The position numbers were made by a program, and so were the translations under genes. Of a stretch of 64,000 nt of DNA, positions 59,808 to 64,000 are shown one piece after another; position 1 is the first letter of the stretch; the number at the start of each line of letters is the position of its first letter. Origin of the DNA: an uncultured Eubacteriales bacterium. GTDB lineage: Bacteria; Bacillota; Clostridia; Oscillospirales; Oscillospiraceae. The notes beneath the pieces were generated by a model. That model was not told the DNA's origin, did not search any database, and worked only from the letters and a program-made list of their open reading frames with translations. The stretch is taken from contig CAKTLJ010000003.1 in NCBI GenBank assembly GCA_934572535.1, positions 1 to 64,000 of the forward strand. The letters run 5' to 3'.

Positions 59808-62033
59808 TCAGAGGCCGTTCTTCTGGCAAAACCGCTGGAGAATGGCCGCCACTTGGGCTCTGGTCGCGGGGCCGCCGGGGTCCAGGATCCCCTGGCCCTT
59901 GCCGGTGATCAGCCCCTCGGCATTGGCCCAGGACAGGGCCTCCCGGGCATAGGTCTGGATCTTGCCCCGGTCGCTAAACTGGTTTAGATTTCCCTGGGCA
60001 GACAGGTCATATCCCTTGACCTTGGCATAGCGGTACAGGATGGCCGCCAGCTGCTCCCGGGTGATGGGCTCCTCCGGGGCAAAGGTCGCGGCAGTTTTTC
60101 CGTTGACGATGCCGTTCCAGGCCGCCCAGGCCACCGGCTCAGCATAGTACTTCCCCTGGGCCACATCGGCAAAGGGCGTCCACCCCGGCGCCTCGGGGCT
60201 GCCCTCCATCCGATACAGGATGGTGACGATCATGCCCCGGGTGGTGGTCAGGCCAGGGGAAAAGAGCGTGTTCGAGGTCCCCGTCATCAGGCCCTTCTGG
60301 AAGACGTAGGCCACGCTCTCGTGATACCAGTCCCCTTCCTTCACATCGGTAAAGGGATGGCTGAGGACCGGCTGCAGCTCCGCAAAGACCGCGGACACCG
60401 TCACCGCGCACTCTGGCATGGTGAAGATATAGCGTCCCTCTCCGGTCTCCGTCAATCGGATGGTCTTTCCTCCTTCTCCGACGACCTTCAGCTCCTTCAG
60501 CGCGTATCCCTGGCTGCCCTTCCCCTGGACGGTCACCCGGGCCCCAGGTTCCGCAGAACTGCGGTCGCTGGTAAGGGTGCCGTTGACCGGCTTCGTCACC
60601 CGGATCTCATAGACCTGCGTGGCGGAAATGGTCAGGGTTCCGGCGCGATAGAGGATATCCGGCGCGTAATTGCTGTTGGGGACCTCGCCGCCGGACGCGC
60701 GGATGGAGATGCTTCCCGCCCGGGTCATATCAGGGGTGGAGGCGTAAGACAGGGTCGGCTCCTTCGCCAGCTTGTCCCCTCCCACCAGGCCGGATACGGT
60801 GTAATCCGAGGCGGTCAGGGCAGGGACCTTCTCCCCGGCAAGGGCGCTCTTGTTCCTCACCGTAACGGTCACCCGGGCAGGCTGGATGACCACCTCCACC
60901 GCGTCGGCGCTCCGGGCTCTGTACTGGCTGTCTCCCGCTTTCTGGGCGGTGATCCGGACCTTGCCCGCCTTGGTGGGGGTGAAGCGACCGCTGCTGTCGA
61001 TGCTTCCATCGCCGCTCAGCGGGATCACGCCATAGGTCACACTGCCGCTTCCCGCGCCGCCGGACGTCGCAAAGCGAAGGCTCTGGCCATAGGTCACGGA
61101 GGTCTCGCCGCGGAGGATCAGGTCAGGCTGGTCCATCAGCCCAACGACGGGCTGACGTCCCGGGATCGAGGGGTCCGCAGGGTCCTGCGCCGTCCCGTTG
61201 TTGGTCGGCAGGACGGTGACCCGGATGTATTTCTCTTTCCCATAGTACTCCGGAACGCCGTCCCTGTTGACATCATCATCCAGCGACAGAACAAGGATCT
61301 CCAGCTCGCCCGGGGTAGCGCCCGATGTTAGAACACCATTTTCGATCGTGCAGCCCAAGTCGGGCGTTTCAAAGCTGCAATCGACCTTTCTTGCCCCCGT
61401 GAACAAAGTAAGGGTCTCCCCTCCGGCCCGCACTTGGGCCGACTCGGGCACATTTAAGGTCTGAGCGGTGATCTGTCCCACCGCTCCACACAGTTCCAAT
61501 TCATTGAGCAAGGTATAGTTCTCACTTCCCGGACCACGCAGGGACAGTCCCTTGGCCGTGACGGTCTTGTTGGCGCCCGCATAACGATCGTCGTATTCGG
61601 CGCTGGTATAGGACACGGTGATCTGATCTCCGCCCAAACCAGCAGCCTGGATGCTCGGCTGCGCCGTCTTGGTTTTGTCATACGTCTTCACACAGAGTCC
61701 GTTGAAGGACAAATCGCTTGCGTTCAACACTTTGGGGCGGATCGTAAAGGAGCTTGCCTCCGTCCAGGACCCGTCCAAAGCCTTGACCACAGCCCGCGCC
61801 GTCCCCGCGTTGATATTGTTTTCATAGGTCACCGTGTAGGTCCCCTCCGGAACTTCCTTCCCATCCACAGTCACCGTGACGCGCGGCTCTTGGGGCGCGC
61901 CATTGTACTCCGCCACCCCACCTCCGTCAAATACGATCCCTACGTCTGCCGCCAGACTCCATGGAGCGAACAGCGTCATCAGGATCCCTGCCGTCAGGCA
62001 AACACACACAAAACGACGGCCTCTCTTTTTCAT
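59808..62033 (-). CDS. large secreted surface protein with MBG/Ig-like repeats and SLH domains
   Basis: 741 residues from the ATG at 62033 (AAAGGAGA upstream). A signal peptide (KKRGRRFVCVCLTAGILMT..., ending near SLAA) is followed by several beta-sandwich repeats of the MBG/YDG kind (residues about 30-500; VKTYDKTKTAQPSI, GVIPLSGDGSIDSSG), then a bacterial repeat (VNGTLTSDRSSAEPG). Three S-layer homology domains close it (about 555-741: FTDVKEGDWYHESVAYVFQK, FADVAQGKYYAEPVAWAAWN, FSDRGKIQTYAREALSWA). It should bind wall polymer through the SLH end and display the repeats. Ligand unknown. Confidence 0.9.
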   Translation of the reverse strand: MKKRGRRFVCVCLTAGILMTLFAPWSLAADVGIVFDGGGVAEYNGAPQEPRVTVTVDGKEVPEGTYTVTYENNINAGTARAVVKALDGSWTEASSFTIRPKVLNASDLSFNGLCVKTYDKTKTAQPSIQAAGLGGDQITVSYTSAEYDDRYAGANKTVTAKGLSLRGPGSENYTLLNELELCGAVGQITAQTLNVPESAQVRAGGETLTLFTGARKVDCSFETPDLGCTIENGVLTSGATPGELEILVLSLDDDVNRDGVPEYYGKEKYIRVTVLPTNNGTAQDPADPSIPGRQPVVGLMDQPDLILRGETSVTYGQSLRFATSGGAGSGSVTYGVIPLSGDGSIDSSGRFTPTKAGKVRITAQKAGDSQYRARSADAVEVVIQPARVTVTVRNKSALAGEKVPALTASDYTVSGLVGGDKLAKEPTLSYASTPDMTRAGSISIRASGGEVPNSNYAPDILYRAGTLTISATQVYEIRVTKPVNGTLTSDRSSAEPGARVTVQGKGSQGYALKELKVVGEGGKTIRLTETGEGRYIFTMPECAVTVSAVFAELQPVLSHPFTDVKEGDWYHESVAYVFQKGLMTGTSNTLFSPGLTTTRGMIVTILYRMEGSPEAPGWTPFADVAQGKYYAEPVAWAAWNGIVNGKTAATFAPEEPITREQLAAILYRYAKVKGYDLSAQGNLNQFSDRGKIQTYAREALSWANAEGLITGKGQGILDPGGPATRAQVAAILQRFCQKNGL

Positions 62034-62141
62034 GATCTGTCTCCTTTCTCTACCTTCCATTGCACATGGTGTCCAATCAAATGATGACAAACTTTTCTCT
62101 TTTTGTCAATTATTTTCCCCGAAAACCCCGCTTTCTGCCCT

Positions 62142-62171
62142 TGACAAAATCCCTCTCGCTGTGGTAGACTT
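62142..62171 (+). promoter_or_regulatory. promoter of the T-box-trpB unit
   Basis: TTGACA, 18-base spacer, TAGACT. Confidence 0.7.
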
Positions 62172-62177
62172 TTGCAA

Positions 62178-62447
62178 AACCAAGGATTGGGATGAGTACA
62201 CAGGACCCTGACTTCCCAAGCGAGCTGCGGGCGGTGAGAGCGCAGCGAAGGGCAGACCTGTCGAATGGACCCAGGAGGGCGAACCGAACGAGCATATCCA
62301 GTAGGGGAGACGGAGCGGCATACCGTTATCAGATGCCAGCACTTGATGGAGTGCGCTGAGTGGGCGCGATTCGCGCCAAGCCGGGTGGCACCGCAGAAGT
62401 TTTCGCTTCTGTCCCTGCAAAAAATAGCAAGGGACGGGAGCTTTTTT
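62178..62447 (+). promoter_or_regulatory. T-box leader, probable tRNA-Trp specificity
   Basis: The T-box sequence GGGTGGCACCGC is at 62383-62394, following a long stem I region. A candidate specifier codon TGG (62266-62268, context CGAATGGACC) would pair with tRNA-Trp. The terminator at 62405-62447 completes the switch: uncharged tRNA-Trp should allow read-through into the TrpB gene. Confidence 0.9.
62405..62447 (+). terminator. T-box regulated terminator
   Basis: GCTTCTGTCCCT.. / ..AGGGACGGGAGC stem followed by TTTTTT. Confidence 0.88.
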
Positions 62448-62483
62448 ATTTCCCATCCCGCAATGAGAAAGGAGCTGACCATC

Positions 62484-63863
62484 ATGGCAGCAAAGAAGGA
62501 AATCCCCTATAAGATCTACTTGGAAGAGAACGAAATGCCCAAGGCATGGTACAATGTCCGGGCCGACATGAAGAACAAGCCCGCGCCTCTTCTGAACCCT
62601 GGTACCCACAAGCCGATGACCGCCCAAGAGCTGGAGGGGGTCTTCTGCGCTGACCTGGTGCAGCAGGAGCTGGACGAGACCACCGCCTACATCCCCATCC
62701 CCCAGGAGATCCGGGATTTCTACAAGATGTACCGTCCCTCCCCCCTGGTCCGGGCTTACTGCCTGGAGGAGAAGCTCCAGACCCCCGCGAAGATCTATTA
62801 CAAGTTTGAGGGCAACAACACCTCCGGCAGCCACAAGCTGAACTCCGCCATCGCCCAGGCTTACTACGCCAAGAAGCAGGGCCTGAAGGGCGTCACCACC
62901 GAGACCGGCGCCGGTCAGTGGGGCACCGCCCTGTCCATGGCCTGCGCCTACCTGGATCTGGACTGCCAGGTCTATATGGTCAAGGTCAGCTATGAGCAGA
63001 AGCCCTTCCGCCGGGAGGTCATGCGCACCTACGGCGCTTCTGTGACCCCCTCCCCCTCCAACACCACCAACGTGGGCCGCAAGATCCTGGCCGAGCACCC
63101 CGGCACCACCGGCTCCCTGGGCTGCGCCATCTCCGAGGCCGTGGAAGCCGCGACCAACCAGGAGGGCTACCGCTACGTGCTGGGCTCCGTGCTGAACCAG
63201 GTCCTCCTCCACCAGTCCATCATCGGTCTGGAGGCCAAGGCCGCCCTGGACAAGTACAGCGTCAAGCCCGACATCATCATCGGCTGCGCCGGTGGCGGCT
63301 CCAACGTGGGCGGCCTCATCTCCCCCTTTGTGGGCGAAATGCTCCGGGGCGAGGCCGACTACCGCATCATCGCCGTGGAGCCCGCCTCCTGCCCCAGCCT
63401 GACCCGGGGCAAGTTCGCCTATGACTTCTGCGACACCGGCATGGTCTGCCCCCTGGCCAAGATGTACACCCTGGGCAGCAACTTCATCCCCTCCGCCAAC
63501 CACGCCGGTGGCCTGCGCTACCACGGCATGAGCCCCGTGGTCAGCCAGCTCTACCACGACGGTCTCATCGAGGCCACCTCCGTGGAGCAGACCGAGGTGT
63601 TCAAGGCCGCGCAGCAGTTTGCCCGGGTAGAGGGCATCCTGCCCGCCCCCGAGTCCAGCCACGCCATCAAGGTCGCCATTGACGAGGCCCTCAAGTGCAA
63701 GGAGACCGGCGAAGAGAAGACCATCGTCTTCGGCCTCACCGGCACCGGCTACTTCGATATGTATGCCTATGGCAACTACAATGACGGCACCATGAGCGAC
63801 TATATCCCCTCCGACGAGGAGCTGGAAGCCAGCTTCGCTACCCTGCCCCAGGTGGAGGCGTGA
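62484..63863 (+). CDS. trpB: TrpB-like pyridoxal enzyme (tryptophan synthase beta, TrpB2 type)
   Basis: Condenses indole with serine to tryptophan. 459 residues from the ATG at 62484 (GGAG nine bases before). The PLP lysine is K118 in SGSHKLN; GAGQWG (about 142-147) and the phosphate-binding GCAGGGSNVGG (about 272-282) follow. The long N terminus and RPSPLVRA segment mark the TrpB2 subfamily, which works without TrpA. No trpA or other trp gene adjoins it, suggesting indole salvage. The Trp T-box upstream supports tryptophan as product. Confidence 0.9.
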   Translation: MAAKKEIPYKIYLEENEMPKAWYNVRADMKNKPAPLLNPGTHKPMTAQELEGVFCADLVQQELDETTAYIPIPQEIRDFYKMYRPSPLVRAYCLEEKLQTPAKIYYKFEGNNTSGSHKLNSAIAQAYYAKKQGLKGVTTETGAGQWGTALSMACAYLDLDCQVYMVKVSYEQKPFRREVMRTYGASVTPSPSNTTNVGRKILAEHPGTTGSLGCAISEAVEAATNQEGYRYVLGSVLNQVLLHQSIIGLEAKAALDKYSVKPDIIIGCAGGGSNVGGLISPFVGEMLRGEADYRIIAVEPASCPSLTRGKFAYDFCDTGMVCPLAKMYTLGSNFIPSANHAGGLRYHGMSPVVSQLYHDGLIEATSVEQTEVFKAAQQFARVEGILPAPESSHAIKVAIDEALKCKETGEEKTIVFGLTGTGYFDMYAYGNYNDGTMSDYIPSDEELEASFATLPQVEA

Positions 63864-63882
63864 CCCTCTCCTTGCGAAACAA

Positions 63883-63915
63883 CTTGTCGGAAAAGGCTGC
63901 GCCTTTTCCGACAAG
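63883..63915 (+). other. hairpin after trpB
   Basis: A 14-bp perfect stem CTTGTCGGAAAAGG / CCTTTTCCGACAAG without a T tract, directly before the terminator. Confidence 0.6.
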
Positions 63916-63918
63916 CCG

Positions 63919-63952
63919 AGAAGGATGGCCCTTGGGTCATCCTTCTTTTTTT
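63919..63952 (+). terminator. terminator of trpB
   Basis: AGAAGGATGGCCC / GGTCATCCTTCT stem followed by TTTTTTTGTGG. Confidence 0.9.
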
Positions 63953-64000
63953 GTGGTGTTTTACATCGGTGCATAGTACAATCACCATAGATACGCTTGA

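Noticed and set aside
18543..62033. The two SLH proteins as one dispersed S-layer operon
   Set aside because: They are 40 kb apart, differ in their non-SLH modules and have unrelated neighbours.
1..64000. CRISPR array, prophage, complete insertion sequence, toxin-antitoxin or defence island
   Set aside because: No regularly spaced repeats of 24-40 bases with spacers, no cas, transposase, integrase, restriction or structural phage gene was recognised anywhere in the window.

Overview
The window looks like the chromosome of a GC-rich, anaerobic, spore-forming gut Clostridia. I infer the Oscillospiraceae (the Flavonifractor / Lawsonibacter / Pseudoflavonifractor neighbourhood) from four things: Firmicutes-type controls (T-box, glycine riboswitches, NiaR sites, strong GGAGG ribosome sites), SpoIIIE/FtsK, a SleB-like hydrolase with S-layer-homology proteins, and 2-hydroxyacyl-CoA-dehydratase activase and phosphoketolase genes. 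Species is not decidable from sequence alone.

Layout. 1-7.5 kb: end of a tRNA-Pro, a cysteine-synthase-like gene, DAHP synthase, guanine deaminase, a very cysteine-rich small protein, small hypotheticals, an acetyltransferase, pyrophosphatase, a DUF1643 protein and tRNA-Leu(UAG). 7.7-14.6 kb: arginine operon argG-argH-argC-argJ-argB-argF, with no argD. 14.6-18.5 kb: NAD synthesis, nadB-nadC-niaR facing nadA across a symmetric operator/promoter. 18.5-24.4 kb: SLH protein, FtsW/RodA protein, tsaE-tsaB-upp, a tandem tRNA-Leu(CAG) pair and an AI-2E-type exporter. 24.4-29.5 kb: sodium:solute symporter, SleB-like hydrolase with an elaborate control region, crotonase and a 427-residue unknown. 29.6-39.2 kb: eight leftward genes, apparently one operon (ABC-F, small acidic protein, prfA, tsaC, coaE, M18 peptidase, uppP, ftsK/spoIIIE). 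39.3-43.4 kb: divergent MtnA/eIF2B-like protein, murF, ddl, ferredoxin. 43.5-51.2 kb: clpC-like gene coupled to a short upstream ORF, a split dehydratase-activase pair, and a permuted papain-like protein. 51.4-57.7 kb: phosphoketolase, glycine riboswitch plus AGCS symporter, a second glycine riboswitch with no gene behind it, and a LysR regulator. 57.7-59.7 kb: small genes resembling mobile-element cargo, a 25-bp inverted repeat, and tRNA-Gln. 59.8-64 kb: a large SLH surface protein and a Trp T-box controlling a TrpB2-type tryptophan synthase.

Most of the window is housekeeping metabolism and cell envelope. The regulatory DNA is more unusual than the genes: the orphan glycine riboswitch, the helically phased repeats and structured leader before the SleB-like hydrolase, the mirror-image NiaR promoters, and the short ORF fused by a GTGA overlap to clpC. 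I found no CRISPR array, intact insertion sequence, prophage or recognisable new defence system.
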